Source: a bacterium BMS3Abin14 | GTDB taxonomy: Bacteria; BMS3Abin14 | DNA: 64,000 nucleotides | Assembly (NCBI GenBank): GCA_002897695.1 | Contig: BDTG01000027.1 | Span: 1 to 64,000, forward strand | Direction of reading: 5' to 3' | Part shown: positions 45,187 through 54,553 of the stretch, piece after piece | How positions within the stretch are numbered: the stretch's first letter is position 1 | Layout: every line of letters begins with the position of its first letter | The notes under the pieces: model-generated | Told to the model about the DNA's origin: nothing | Databases searched by the model: none | The model's input: the letters and a program-made list of their open reading frames with translations, nothing else | Made by a program: the position numbers and the translations under genes

Positions 45187-46694
45187 GGTCTTCTCCTTGT
45201 CACTGATAGTTTTCTTAAAGCAAATAATAATATCACAAAGGCGGAAATATAGACAATCAGGTCGCCAGACCGATTATAAAAGGTCCTCTTCCCGCCCGTT
45301 TCCAGCGTGGCGGTAATGGTTCCCCTCTGAAAAAGGCCAATGGACTTGACCATGCGCCCTTTTCTATCAAAAATCGCCGAGATACCCGTATTGGCTGCCC
45401 TGATAAGTGGGACGCCATTTTCGGCCGCCCTTACGGCAGATGCCGCGAGATGCTGTCGCGGCCCCCATGTTTTTCCAAACCAGGCATCGTTGGTTAAATT
45501 CAGAAGAATTCCAGCCCCACGGCGAACCTCCTCACGGGCCAGATAGGGAAACGTGGATTCAAAACAGATCAGGGTTCCAGCCGGAACAGGCGTAGTGAAA
45601 GGCCCCTTCATGCCACCCGAAGCGAATTCCCCAGCCCCGGGGACCATCTTCTCCAGAAAGCCCAGGACGCGATGGAATGGAATATATTCCCCGAATGGCA
45701 CGAGCTTGATCTTGTCGTACCATTCCTCACCACCGTCAGGCTCGACATGGTATGCGCGGTTTAGATAGATTACTTTCCCATCCCTTATGGCGAAAGCAGG
45801 ACTGCCGAAAACGAGGTCGACATTTTCCTTCCTGGTAAAATTACGGATCCTGTCAGCAAGATCCATCTCAGTCTGATAATAAAATGTTACAGCGGCCTCG
45901 GGCCATACAATAAGATCGGATCCACTGAGGGCTGCACCGGCTGAAAGACCAAGGTATGTGTCCAGGATATTCTCCTTCATTGACCCTTCCCATTTTATTT
46001 CCTGCGGGAAGTCGCCCTGAACAACACTGACCGTAATCGGGCGCCAAGCTCCTTCGTCCCCCGAAAAATACCCCGGGAGAAGCGCCGCGATGGCCAACAC
46101 CAGTAAAACGGCGACTCTTGTCAGCAGCCTTCGCCGGTTTCCATCCACTACGGATTCAATGGCCTCCAGCAGGACAACGCCCGCAAGAACGCTCAGGAAG
46201 GATACCCCGAAGACACCCACCACACCGTAGAGAGGAAGAATCAGCGATGTCCTCCAGAACCCGGAACCGAGAATAAGCCATGGGAAGGGGGCCGGGAATC
46301 GGGAGCGGGCCACCTCCGTAAGCACCCATACCGAGGGAAGGACGATCGCAGGCCACGGGCCCCCTGCCCTTTTGACAAGAGGAACAACCGCTGTAAACGC
46401 TCCGGGGTACAGGGCCAGAATAGCGGCCATAAGAACGATGGGCAATTGACTCAGTGGAAAGGAAAATCCACCATAACGGGAAAGAGTCCGGGATATCCAG
46501 TTAAGGGAAACGAAAAACCAGATCAACCCCGCCAGCCACCCGTAAAAAAAAGCGCGACCGGCGCCCTGAAACCGAACGGAGAAAAAAAGGGGAACCAACG
46601 CAACCGGAGCCAGCCATCCCATGTCCGGCCCCGGGAAGGTCAGGACCAACAACGCTGATGATGCAAGAATTCCGGCAAGGGGCCCGACCCTCAT
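45153..46694 (-). CDS. lnt: Apolipoprotein N-acyltransferase
   Basis: A 513-residue inner-membrane enzyme with about six N-terminal membrane segments and a periplasmic nitrilase domain. Catalytic residues are visible: Glu in LIVWPEAAVTF, Lys in DKIKLVPFGEYIPF and Cys in GTLICFESTFPYLA. FLNWISRTLSRYG-like sequence occurs in the membrane part. Lnt adds the third acyl chain to lipoproteins such as LptE. Its ATG overlaps the corC-like stop (TAATG), and its 3' end overlaps the prfB start by 34 bases. corC-lnt adjacency is typical. Confidence 0.95.
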   Translation of the reverse strand: MRVGPLAGILASSALLVLTFPGPDMGWLAPVALVPLFFSVRFQGAGRAFFYGWLAGLIWFFVSLNWISRTLSRYGGFSFPLSQLPIVLMAAILALYPGAFTAVVPLVKRAGGPWPAIVLPSVWVLTEVARSRFPAPFPWLILGSGFWRTSLILPLYGVVGVFGVSFLSVLAGVVLLEAIESVVDGNRRRLLTRVAVLLVLAIAALLPGYFSGDEGAWRPITVSVVQGDFPQEIKWEGSMKENILDTYLGLSAGAALSGSDLIVWPEAAVTFYYQTEMDLADRIRNFTRKENVDLVFGSPAFAIRDGKVIYLNRAYHVEPDGGEEWYDKIKLVPFGEYIPFHRVLGFLEKMVPGAGEFASGGMKGPFTTPVPAGTLICFESTFPYLAREEVRRGAGILLNLTNDAWFGKTWGPRQHLAASAVRAAENGVPLIRAANTGISAIFDRKGRMVKSIGLFQRGTITATLETGGKRTFYNRSGDLIVYISAFVILLFALRKLSVTRRRPWKIWKDSNSP

Positions 46695-47512
46695 TATTTT
46701 TCAAAATCTCCGCTTTGCGACTTTGTCACCAGTATCCTGGTGACCTTTCTGGCATCGGCCTCCTCAATTGAAAAACGGAGGGAACCCACATCACACTGCT
46801 CTCCACGCACGGGCACATGTCCCATAGTATGGCTTACAAACCCGCCCAAGGTATCGTAATCACCCCTTGTAAGGGACACACCCACTTCGTTCTCGAAATC
46901 CTCAATGTGAAACCGCGCGTCGAAAATATACTTTCCCTCATCCAGTTTGGAAAAAGAGAGCTGTTCCTCTGTGTCGTACTCATCCTGGATATCCCCGACT
47001 ATCTCTTCAAGGATATCCTCAATGGTAATGAGGCCGGCAGTCCCGCCGTACTCGTCGACCGCCACGGCCATGTGAACCCTCCTGGACTTGAACTCCTTTA
47101 AAAGATCCCCGATCGTCTTTCCCTCCGGGATAAAATAGGCCTTATGAAAGATACTCCCAAGGTTGACTTCGTCGGGTGTGCTGCCCCAGTACTTGAGAAG
47201 ATCCTTCGCGTAGAGGATCCCAAGGATGTGATCGATATCTCCATCATAAACCGGGATTCGACTGTGGCCCGCGGTGATAATCGTCTCAAGAACCTGTTTG
47301 AGGGGCAAATCCTTCTCAATGGATACGATATCGGTTCTGGGGACCATAACCTCCCGCACCCGCGTTTCATCGAGATCCAGGACGGCATCAATCATGGCGT
47401 GTTCGTCCCTGTTGATCACCCCCTCCTGTTCGCCTTCCTCGATGAGGTTCTGAATCTCCTCCTCCGTGACGTGCAGGCCGAAAAGCCTTCGCCCGAATGT
47501 TTTCAACTGCAT
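46694..47512 (-). CDS. CorC/HlyC-like CBS-pair and transporter-associated domain protein
   Basis: A cytosolic protein of about 272 residues. It has LIEEGEQEGVINRDEHAMID, REVMVPRTDIVSIEKD opening the first CBS motif, VAVDEYGGTAGLITIEDILEEIVG in the second (seen in two blocks), and a C-terminal CorC_HlyC domain with DYDTLGGFVSHTMGHVP. Relatives are involved in magnesium/cobalt resistance and ion efflux; there is no DUF21 membrane domain. ATG 47512 is preferred over the GTG at 47530. It lies between ybeY and lnt, the common ybeY-corC-lnt order. Confidence 0.93.
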   Translation of the reverse strand: MQLKTFGRRLFGLHVTEEEIQNLIEEGEQEGVINRDEHAMIDAVLDLDETRVREVMVPRTDIVSIEKDLPLKQVLETIITAGHSRIPVYDGDIDHILGILYAKDLLKYWGSTPDEVNLGSIFHKAYFIPEGKTIGDLLKEFKSRRVHMAVAVDEYGGTAGLITIEDILEEIVGDIQDEYDTEEQLSFSKLDEGKYIFDARFHIEDFENEVGVSLTRGDYDTLGGFVSHTMGHVPVRGEQCDVGSLRFSIEEADARKVTRILVTKSQSGDFEK

Positions 47513-47560
47513 GGCAATCCGCCTCAGCACGGTCGGACCATAATGTCGGTGGGGTACGGT

Positions 47561-48013
47561 TCAGGGGACATATCTGTCTTCCATCTTTCTCATGGCATCC
47601 GCCTCTTCCTCGCTGCCCTCATGGTCATATCCGAGAAGGTGGAGAACGCCATGGGTCAACAGCCTTCGAAGTTCCGCATCCAGTTCCGTTCCGAACTCAC
47701 GCGCCTGCTTTTTGGCACGATCCATTGAGATCACCACGTCCCCGAGAAGGCACGGCGCTCCTTCGAAGGGCAGGGTCTCGCCTTCCTGCTGGGAAAAGGA
47801 CAGGACATCAGTCGCACTGTCGATACCACGGTATTCCCGGTTAAGCTCCCTGATCTGTGCATCATCGGTTAAATAGAGGCTTAGTTCTCCATCAAGTCTG
47901 CCCAAGTCTTTTAATATTATGGAGGCCAGGGTCTTCAGCATCCTCATGTGCGGTTTCGACCCGGTGGTTTTGCTCCCTGTCAGAACCGTTGGTCTTTCTT
48001 CTTTTTTTGTCAT
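47561..48013 (-). CDS. ybeY: Endoribonuclease YbeY (16S rRNA maturation)
   Basis: A protein of about 150 residues with the zinc motif in LLTHGVLHLLGYDHEGSEE (HGxLHLxGYDH) and ELNREYRGIDSATDVLSF. YbeY takes part in 16S rRNA 3' processing and ribosome quality control. ATG 48013, with GAGG six bases upstream, lies inside the upstream HD-phosphohydrolase gene, giving an overlap of 122 bases. Shorter starts at 47947 or 47941 lack a ribosome site but would reduce the overlap. Confidence 0.93.
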   Translation of the reverse strand: MTKKEERPTVLTGSKTTGSKPHMRMLKTLASIILKDLGRLDGELSLYLTDDAQIRELNREYRGIDSATDVLSFSQQEGETLPFEGAPCLLGDVVISMDRAKKQAREFGTELDAELRRLLTHGVLHLLGYDHEGSEEEADAMRKMEDRYVP

Positions 48014-50387
48014 CCTTTTCCTCAGCGTTGGCCCGAAGGTCCGGATAGTCAATCCTGTGATGGAAAATTCCGGTAATTGTCCTGGTAAAGCTTTTGGCAA
48101 TCTGATGAAGGTCCCTGAGGGTCAGGTCTGATTCATCCAGTTGCCCATCAATGAAGACATCGTTGATAATCTTCTGGACCAGTCCGCGAATCCTGGCGGG
48201 GGTGGGATCAGTCAGGACCTTGGAGGCAGCCTCAACGGCGTCGGCCAGCATTATAAGCGCCGCCTCGCGGCTTTGCGGCTTGGGGCCAAAATAGCGAAAA
48301 TCCCTTTCATCCACGGTCTGGACGGATGGGTCCTCCTTCTCCTTGGCCTTATTGAAAAAGAAGGTTATCAGGCGGGTGCCGTGATGCTGTTTGATGATAT
48401 CCACTATCCTCCTGGGGAGGTGTTGTTCCCGCGCAACCTCCATGCCGTCCTTTACGTGGGCGGTGAGGATCAGGGCGCTCATGCTGGGTGAAAGTTTTTC
48501 ATGGCGATTGCCCCGGCTTTCCTGATTTTCCACAAAATATTCGGGTTTATTAATCTTGCCCACATCATGATACAGGGCAGCAACCTTGGTCAGAAGCGGA
48601 TTGGCCCCGATCTCCTCAGCGGCGGCTTCCGCCAGCGACCCAACAAGAACGCTGTGATGGTAACTTCCCGGGGCTCTCAGGATCATCTTCTTGAGAATGG
48701 GCTGATTGAGGTTTGCGAGTTCCATGAGCTTCATGTCGGTAGCCACCCGGAAACCCGATTCCATAACGGGGAGGGCAAGGGAGACAATGAGAGCGGCAAC
48801 AATTCCGCCTCCCAGAGCGAAGGGCAAATGCCAGAGGGTTCCGATGTTAAAAAGCCCACCGTCCTTGAGTGCGTTGACGAGAGCAAGAAGAACGCTTGCC
48901 CCTCCTACTGCGAGGCCGGCCTTGACGAGTGACGACCTTTGACGGCAGTGAATAACACTGAAGGATGCGACCACCCCGCCGATGAATGAATACAGGAAGG
49001 TCATCAGGCTCCATTCTGTCAGCAGACCGGAAAAAATGGATGTGACACCGGCGACTACGAAGCCCACGCTCACAGGAAAAAGCGTTGCGGCAATCATCGC
49101 TCCTGCGGAAAACGGCACTACGAGCGTTAAGGTCGCCAGGGTCAGACCGGTATAAGTGGTGGCAAGCGCCTGGACGAAAGCAAGGGAACCTTTTATCAAA
49201 ATCATCTGCAGGACAATAATTACCACAAGGATCACGAGGCTTTGCATATCCATTGCCACCTTCCGATCGACCCGCGAAAGGATTCGGAAGAAGACAAAAA
49301 GGACAATGGCCACCAGGATAAAAAGTCCAAGAATAAGTGTCAGCCGCCCCTGGTTGGGGCCGGAGTGACTCAGTGCGTGGATCTTGACAATTTTTTCGTC
49401 GGACAGGGGATCACCGGCCCGGACAATGACCTCTCCACGTTTCACCTGAAGGTAGACCGGTTTCGCCTCTGCGACCGCCTTGGCCTTGCGCGACTCGGTT
49501 GCGGAGCGGTTGAAAGTAAAGTTGGGGCGCACCAGATCCTGTGCCAGAGCCTCAAGAAGCTTCCTGAGCTTAAGTTCCTGTCTGGTCCACTTAACGGAGG
49601 AAAACACCTTTTTTACCCGGGCTCTTGCGGCTTTTTGAGAGAGGATGCTGGCAAAATCGTCCAGAACCATCTCCTGCCTGACCGCATCCAGCGTCCTGAC
49701 CGTTACCCCTCTGCCCCGCTCTTTGAGAAGAAGCTCCCTGTTTGAAACGATCCCCATCCCGCGGATAGGCTGCAGGGACTCCAACAGGATTTTCTGGCTT
49801 CTCTCGCTGAACCCATCCTTAAGAAGGGGGGCCATCTGTTCCAGAGAGACCCCGATTGACATGGATTCAATGAATTTCCCAACAGGTCCTTTCCTGGCCT
49901 CCTCAGCCTGTTTCCTGAACAGGTCGAGCTCCTCTTGAATCTGCGGCCTCGAATCCTTCGGGGCGTTACGGTACCTTCTTATCAGTTCCTCTTCCACGTT
50001 CTGCTGATCCGTGATGAGGTTCCGCATCTTCTGGAAAAAAAGTTTAATTTTATTGGTTGTCTCCAGGTCCTGCTTGCGATCGAAATCGTAGACAGCGAGG
50101 ACCGATGCCTCAGCCTCCAGTCTTCTTGCCTGAGTGGAGGCCTCATCCACCACGAGAATCGACTTGGACGCCTTGATGTCGCTTTTCGCTATGTCACCTA
50201 CCTGGTAATCCGCGTTCCGCGGCTGTCGGAAAGGTATGAGGATGTAGGTGATAAGCAAAACGGTAACCCAGAACAGGACAGACCACTGGACATCCCGGTC
50301 CCATTCCAACAACCACTTTACCCTGAAGAACCCGAGCCCCGATCCGGACCGTTTTCCCTCTTTTGCAGGCGCCTGCGATTTGGGCAT
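47892..50387 (-). CDS. PgpH-type membrane HD phosphohydrolase (7TMR-HDED, HDIG)
   Basis: An 831-residue protein. A first membrane segment near residue 40 is followed by a 7TMR-HDED extracytoplasmic domain (about 70-330), about seven membrane helices (about 340-540), and a cytosolic HD domain with SYHHSVLVGSLAEAAAEEIG, ALYHDVGKINKPEYF and IVDIIKQHHGTRLI. PgpH enzymes hydrolyse c-di-AMP to pApA. No c-di-AMP cyclase gene is visible. AGGGGG lies seven bases before the ATG. The phoH-pgpH-ybeY order is conserved in many bacteria. Confidence 0.94.
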   Translation of the reverse strand: MPKSQAPAKEGKRSGSGLGFFRVKWLLEWDRDVQWSVLFWVTVLLITYILIPFRQPRNADYQVGDIAKSDIKASKSILVVDEASTQARRLEAEASVLAVYDFDRKQDLETTNKIKLFFQKMRNLITDQQNVEEELIRRYRNAPKDSRPQIQEELDLFRKQAEEARKGPVGKFIESMSIGVSLEQMAPLLKDGFSERSQKILLESLQPIRGMGIVSNRELLLKERGRGVTVRTLDAVRQEMVLDDFASILSQKAARARVKKVFSSVKWTRQELKLRKLLEALAQDLVRPNFTFNRSATESRKAKAVAEAKPVYLQVKRGEVIVRAGDPLSDEKIVKIHALSHSGPNQGRLTLILGLFILVAIVLFVFFRILSRVDRKVAMDMQSLVILVVIIVLQMILIKGSLAFVQALATTYTGLTLATLTLVVPFSAGAMIAATLFPVSVGFVVAGVTSIFSGLLTEWSLMTFLYSFIGGVVASFSVIHCRQRSSLVKAGLAVGGASVLLALVNALKDGGLFNIGTLWHLPFALGGGIVAALIVSLALPVMESGFRVATDMKLMELANLNQPILKKMILRAPGSYHHSVLVGSLAEAAAEEIGANPLLTKVAALYHDVGKINKPEYFVENQESRGNRHEKLSPSMSALILTAHVKDGMEVAREQHLPRRIVDIIKQHHGTRLITFFFNKAKEKEDPSVQTVDERDFRYFGPKPQSREAALIMLADAVEAASKVLTDPTPARIRGLVQKIINDVFIDGQLDESDLTLRDLHQIAKSFTRTITGIFHHRIDYPDLRANAEEKDDKKRRKTNGSDREQNHRVETAHEDAEDPGLHNIKRLGQT

Positions 50388-50388
50388 G

Positions 50389-51333
50389 TCATAGCCCCCT
50401 TTTCTCGTATGCTCTTATGACCTGCTGAACAAGCGGGTGCCGGACTACGTCACCTTCATCGAAGTTCACAAAACTGATCCCTTCGATACCCTGGAGTATT
50501 TCCAAAACTTCCACCAGGCCTGAGGAGGATCTAACCGGAAGATCGATCTGTGTTATATCCCCCGTTATGACAGCCTTGGAATCAAACCCCAGGCGCGTCA
50601 GGAACATCTTCATCTGTTCGGTGGTTGAATTCTGGGCTTCATCAAGAATTACGAAAGAATCGTTAAGGGTTCGGCCGCGCATGAAAGCCAGAGGGGCTAT
50701 TTCAATAACCCCCCTGTCGATGAGTTTCAGCGCCTTCTCGGAGCTGAGCATCTCAAAGAGGGCATCGTATAAAGGTCTGAGGTAGGGGTTGACCTTCTCG
50801 TAAATATCTCCAGGAAGAAATCCAAGTTTTTCACCGGCCTCAACCGCCGGTCTGGCAAGGATAATTCTGCTTACTTCCTTTCTCACAAGGGCGAGAACCG
50901 CCGCAGCCATGGCCAGGTAGGTCTTACCGGTTCCTGCAGGCCCTACACCAAAAACGATATCGTCTTCCCGTATCTTCTTGAGGTAAAACCTTTGATTGAC
51001 ACTCCTCGGCACGATCGATTTACGGGGAGAAATAATGATCGTCTGGGACATTAGCTCCGATAGTTCAGGTTTTTCACCATCCGCAACCTGCCCGAACAAT
51101 CCCTCAAGCTCCTCGCGTGTAATCCTGGCCCCCCGATCAACGGTGCTCAGAATATCGCGGATTACCCTTTCCACCTCATCAACTTTTTCAGCCGGCCCTT
51201 CCAGAAAGACCTTCTCCCCACGGATGCCGACGCGAACCCCGGTGAGACTTTCGATGGTTTTCAGGTTGCTGTCCAGGTCCCCGGTCAGCACACGGGCCTG
51301 ATGTTCATTATCCAGTTTAAGAGCCCTTTTCAC
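50389..51333 (-). CDS. PhoH family ATPase
   Basis: A 314-residue PhoH-like P-loop protein. Walker A is VGPAGTGKTYLAMAAAV, Walker B is SFVILDEAQNSTTEQMK, and RLGFDSKAVITGDITQIDLP follows. An N-terminal KH-like region precedes the ATPase. PhoH-like proteins pair with YbeY and are suspected RNA-handling factors. The start is GTG with GAGG seven bases upstream. It is one base from the HD-phosphohydrolase gene. Confidence 0.93.
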   Translation of the reverse strand: MKRALKLDNEHQARVLTGDLDSNLKTIESLTGVRVGIRGEKVFLEGPAEKVDEVERVIRDILSTVDRGARITREELEGLFGQVADGEKPELSELMSQTIIISPRKSIVPRSVNQRFYLKKIREDDIVFGVGPAGTGKTYLAMAAAVLALVRKEVSRIILARPAVEAGEKLGFLPGDIYEKVNPYLRPLYDALFEMLSSEKALKLIDRGVIEIAPLAFMRGRTLNDSFVILDEAQNSTTEQMKMFLTRLGFDSKAVITGDITQIDLPVRSSSGLVEVLEILQGIEGISFVNFDEGDVVRHPLVQQVIRAYEKRGL

Positions 51334-51351
51334 CAGTAAACCTCTAAGTCA

Positions 51352-52554
51352 TCAATCTTCCGGCGACTCGATAACCGGACCGTTTTCAGATGCCCTCACG
51401 GTGTAGGGTTGGGCGAAGGGATAGGTAGCGTCCGATGGCAAAATGAATTCGCTTTGGACAAGGTCTCCGACAGCCGCGGGATAAACCCCCTTTTCAAGCC
51501 GGTAGACATGCATGGCGAGATTCAGGCGTAATGTCTGTGCCTCGCTGACGGACCTTCTTATCATCACAGCTTTTTCGGATGTCATCCTTGAGAAGAGAAG
51601 AAGACGGTAGCCGGAAATGCTCAAGACCGAAAAAGCGGCAAAGAGCACGCCGGAAAGCACCGCAAATGTCATGAACATGGGAAAAAGCCTTTTTCCCGCC
51701 TGCCCCTTTCCCTCTTTTTCGATAGCCCTGGGCGTTGACGCAGGCGTCTTGACGGGCTTGACAAGACCGAACCCAAGGAGGTCAACAACGCTCCTGGCGG
51801 CCTCAAAATCACCTAGAAGTGATCTATATGCAATATCACCAACCGTCCATTGGCCATCGATGAGATCAAAAACCATCTCCTGGTCGGCGGTGAGCAGGGT
51901 TTTATCCCCATCGTACGGTTTGGGCTTTTCCTCTCCGAAAATGTCGATATCGGACATATCCTCTTTTACCTGAGCACTCATCTGAGATCTTCTGAGAATC
52001 TTATCCTCTGCCTCCGGAAGCCTGGTGAACACCATGTCCAACGAGGGAATCTTCCCCTTGATGCCAGGCCATTCATCGATTATTCGAGCTGCCTCCATGA
52101 GCACAAATTCCGCCGCCAGGGGGGTCAACAGTTGCGTGTCGTAACTGACGTTCCCTCCTTCAAAACGGTAGTTTCCGCTTGTCCACTGGAATATTTTGAA
52201 TAGGGTTTCCCTGATCTGAAAGGTCAGGACCGCTTTAAACTGTTCGGGAGTAATGTATCCCTTTTCCTGGATGATATTGCCGAGTTTCTTCATGGTCCGT
52301 ACCTGTTCCTGGAGGACGTCATCGAGTTGCATTCGGTCAACCAGGCCGGATTTGAGAAGAATATCTCCAATCCTCTCTTTGGCAAGGGTCTTTGCGGTTC
52401 CGGATTCGGCATTCACAACTTTTCCCAGGTCGAAGGTTACGGCAACCCTCTTCCCTTTGTCCTCCAGGTGGAGGATCCCCGTCTTTCTCTGATGGGAAAT
52501 AAGCTGAAAAATATCGGAGAGACCGAAATCCTTGAGAGTGCCCTTGAGCGCCAT
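51352..52554 (-). CDS. DUF4388 (PATAN) protein with MshEN-like tandem motif and C-terminal membrane segment
   Basis: A protein of about 400 residues. Residues 1-60 and about 125-160 match DUF4388 (MALKGTLKDFGLSDIFQLI; TLFKIFQWTSGNYRFEGG). Between them lie two 24-residue motifs separated by exactly five residues, RIGDILLKSGLVDRMQLDD... and KLGNIIQEKGYITPEQFKA..., each ending LxxQ-type, the pattern of the c-di-GMP-binding MshEN domain. A single membrane helix (FPMFMTFAVLSGVLFAAF) and a short periplasmic tail with a pilin-like flavour follow. ATG 52554 is preferred over the frame's upstream opening. It lies just after the TPR gene. Confidence 0.82.
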   Translation of the reverse strand: MALKGTLKDFGLSDIFQLISHQRKTGILHLEDKGKRVAVTFDLGKVVNAESGTAKTLAKERIGDILLKSGLVDRMQLDDVLQEQVRTMKKLGNIIQEKGYITPEQFKAVLTFQIRETLFKIFQWTSGNYRFEGGNVSYDTQLLTPLAAEFVLMEAARIIDEWPGIKGKIPSLDMVFTRLPEAEDKILRRSQMSAQVKEDMSDIDIFGEEKPKPYDGDKTLLTADQEMVFDLIDGQWTVGDIAYRSLLGDFEAARSVVDLLGFGLVKPVKTPASTPRAIEKEGKGQAGKRLFPMFMTFAVLSGVLFAAFSVLSISGYRLLLFSRMTSEKAVMIRRSVSEAQTLRLNLAMHVYRLEKGVYPAAVGDLVQSEFILPSDATYPFAQPYTVRASENGPVIESPED

Positions 52555-52558
52555 AACC

Positions 52559-54553
52559 CTAAGCCCTCTCCAGCTTTCGGCCGACACTGTACAGGGCCGC
52601 GAGGTAGTAGACGACAAAAAAGGCAACAAACAGGATTCTGGCCCCGGATCCCGTCTGGAATGCCAGGTGTGTCGTGTCCCTGTACAACCCATACCAAAGA
52701 ACCCACTTGGCCCAGAAACAGGTGGTGAGGATAATCATGAGCACAGACTGCCAACCGGCGCCAAGCAGGAAGTGGCCCGTCCCCGGGAACAGAACGGTTG
52801 AAAACCTCGCAAGGAGCGCCCTTTTCCTCTTGAAGCGCATTATTTGCATCATTTTTCTGACTCTCCTGGCGGGATCAATACCGGTCCTGATCTTGAAAAT
52901 CTGCCTGCACTGTGAGCAGAAGGATTCATCGCTCGACTCGCTGCATTTCGGACAGTGAAGCCTGCCGCACTGTCTGCACCGCCCGGCGGTGGGCAGTCGG
53001 CTTGCAAGCGGCCAACCGGCGAGGACAAGAAGGGCCGCCATGGGAAACACAAACCATGAAAAAGCGAAGGGTAGTCCCGGGATAAGATCCGACCAGAGGT
53101 CCTCCCTCCACCTGATCCCGTCGGGAGAAAGCTTGGCAGCGCCCTTAAGATATTCCATGAGACTGCCGGAAATATCCATGGTGATCCTGTGCCTCTCTCC
53201 AGGTTGACCGGTTACAAGGCTGCCGGCGAGTTCAGGGTCCATTTCCTGGGCTTTTCTAAATTCCTCTTCACCCTCATCCAACTGGAGGCTTTCGCGAAGC
53301 GCCTGGCTGAGGTTGTAATGGATGCGGGGGTCATCGCTGTATCGGAGCGCCCTTTTGTAAAGATCAATGGAATCGGTAAACCTCCCGGATCCCATCAGCA
53401 CGTTGGCCAGGTTGTTGAGGACAGAGGGTGACTCCGGATCTTTTTCCAGCGCCTGCCTCAGGAGGGATTCTGCCTCCCGGACCCTTTCCCCCCGTTTTAG
53501 AACAATGGCAAGGGTGGAAAGGACCCGCACATTATCAGGATCCTGAACACGCAGTTTGTGGAGTTCATCTATGGTCCTGATTCCTTCCCCGCTCATCTGT
53601 GCGGTGTAGACGGTAAGGCCGCTTCCTCCGCCATAAAAAGCGTTGTTCAGTGCAAGGACATGCACAAACAACGGCAGGGAGATGAGAAGGAAAATCGTAA
53701 GGGCTACGGCCACGCGTTCGCCTGAATTGAGATGGGCCACCAGAAGGACGCCCACCAGGATTACCCACATGATGAAAACCATGCCGGTAAGCAGCAGAAG
53801 CCCGAGAAGAACGGGAATAATGATGTACCAGACCCACTGGGGAACCCGGACTATGTGGGATAGATCATGGGCAGCCCGCGGGAATACGCGGATCGAAAAC
53901 AGAAAAATCGTCACGATGGAAGCGATCGACACGCTGGCGAGAATCCACAGCATCAACCCTGTAACCCATGGAAACAGGGAACGAAAATCCTGGAAGAATG
54001 CACCCCATCCTTCCAGAATAGCGTCAAGGGAGGCGAGGACGCGCAGCCGGCTCTGTCGCCATATGGTATTTGCTCTCAGAAAAAATGACTGGGGGTAATC
54101 CGGGGCGAGTTTCCCGGCATAATCAATCAGTTCCAGTGCATCCTTGTATCGGGATTGCTCCACGGCCTGAGACGCTTCCAAAAGGATGGCCGCGGCAGGA
54201 AGGTAGAGATCGGGAATACCGGTTTGAACACGATAGCCGACAATTTTGGCAAGGTTTTTCTTCGCCTCCGTCAGGTTTCCCCTGACGGCATTCTGACGGT
54301 AGGCAAACCAATCACCCTCCCACGGCGCGCGAACACCCACGGGAGGACCCCCGGAAGACCCGCCGGGGGAAAGCCCTTCACTGATCGCCTGGGACATATC
54401 AAGCACATCGGCCAGGGGAAAATCGACCGTCAGCTCGCTCACCTCGACCGCAACCGCCGTAATGGGGAAAACAGCCACAAGGATGAGAGCCAGAAGAAAA
54501 CAGACGGCAACCGTTCTCAAAATGGGGATCTCACCTTTTCTCCTTGACGGCAT
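52559..54553 (-). CDS. TPR-repeat integral membrane protein with zinc-finger cluster
   Basis: A protein of about 664 residues: an N-terminal signal or anchor (residues 10-37), a helical region with TPR-like repeats, three membrane helices near 205-300, further TPRs (ESLLRQALEKDPESPSVLNN, DSIDLYKRALRYSDDPRIHY in blocks), another helix, a Cys-rich cluster (CRQCGRLHCPKCSE, CSQC), and a C-terminal hydrophobic pair. No enzyme motif is seen. The start is uncertain: ATG 54553 lies inside the DUF1844 gene, while TTG 54517 has AGGTGAG nine bases upstream. Function unknown; it may assemble a membrane complex with the adjacent DUF4388 protein. Confidence 0.75.
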   Translation of the reverse strand: MPSRRKGEIPILRTVAVCFLLALILVAVFPITAVAVEVSELTVDFPLADVLDMSQAISEGLSPGGSSGGPPVGVRAPWEGDWFAYRQNAVRGNLTEAKKNLAKIVGYRVQTGIPDLYLPAAAILLEASQAVEQSRYKDALELIDYAGKLAPDYPQSFFLRANTIWRQSRLRVLASLDAILEGWGAFFQDFRSLFPWVTGLMLWILASVSIASIVTIFLFSIRVFPRAAHDLSHIVRVPQWVWYIIIPVLLGLLLLTGMVFIMWVILVGVLLVAHLNSGERVAVALTIFLLISLPLFVHVLALNNAFYGGGSGLTVYTAQMSGEGIRTIDELHKLRVQDPDNVRVLSTLAIVLKRGERVREAESLLRQALEKDPESPSVLNNLANVLMGSGRFTDSIDLYKRALRYSDDPRIHYNLSQALRESLQLDEGEEEFRKAQEMDPELAGSLVTGQPGERHRITMDISGSLMEYLKGAAKLSPDGIRWREDLWSDLIPGLPFAFSWFVFPMAALLVLAGWPLASRLPTAGRCRQCGRLHCPKCSESSDESFCSQCRQIFKIRTGIDPARRVRKMMQIMRFKRKRALLARFSTVLFPGTGHFLLGAGWQSVLMIILTTCFWAKWVLWYGLYRDTTHLAFQTGSGARILFVAFFVVYYLAALYSVGRKLERA

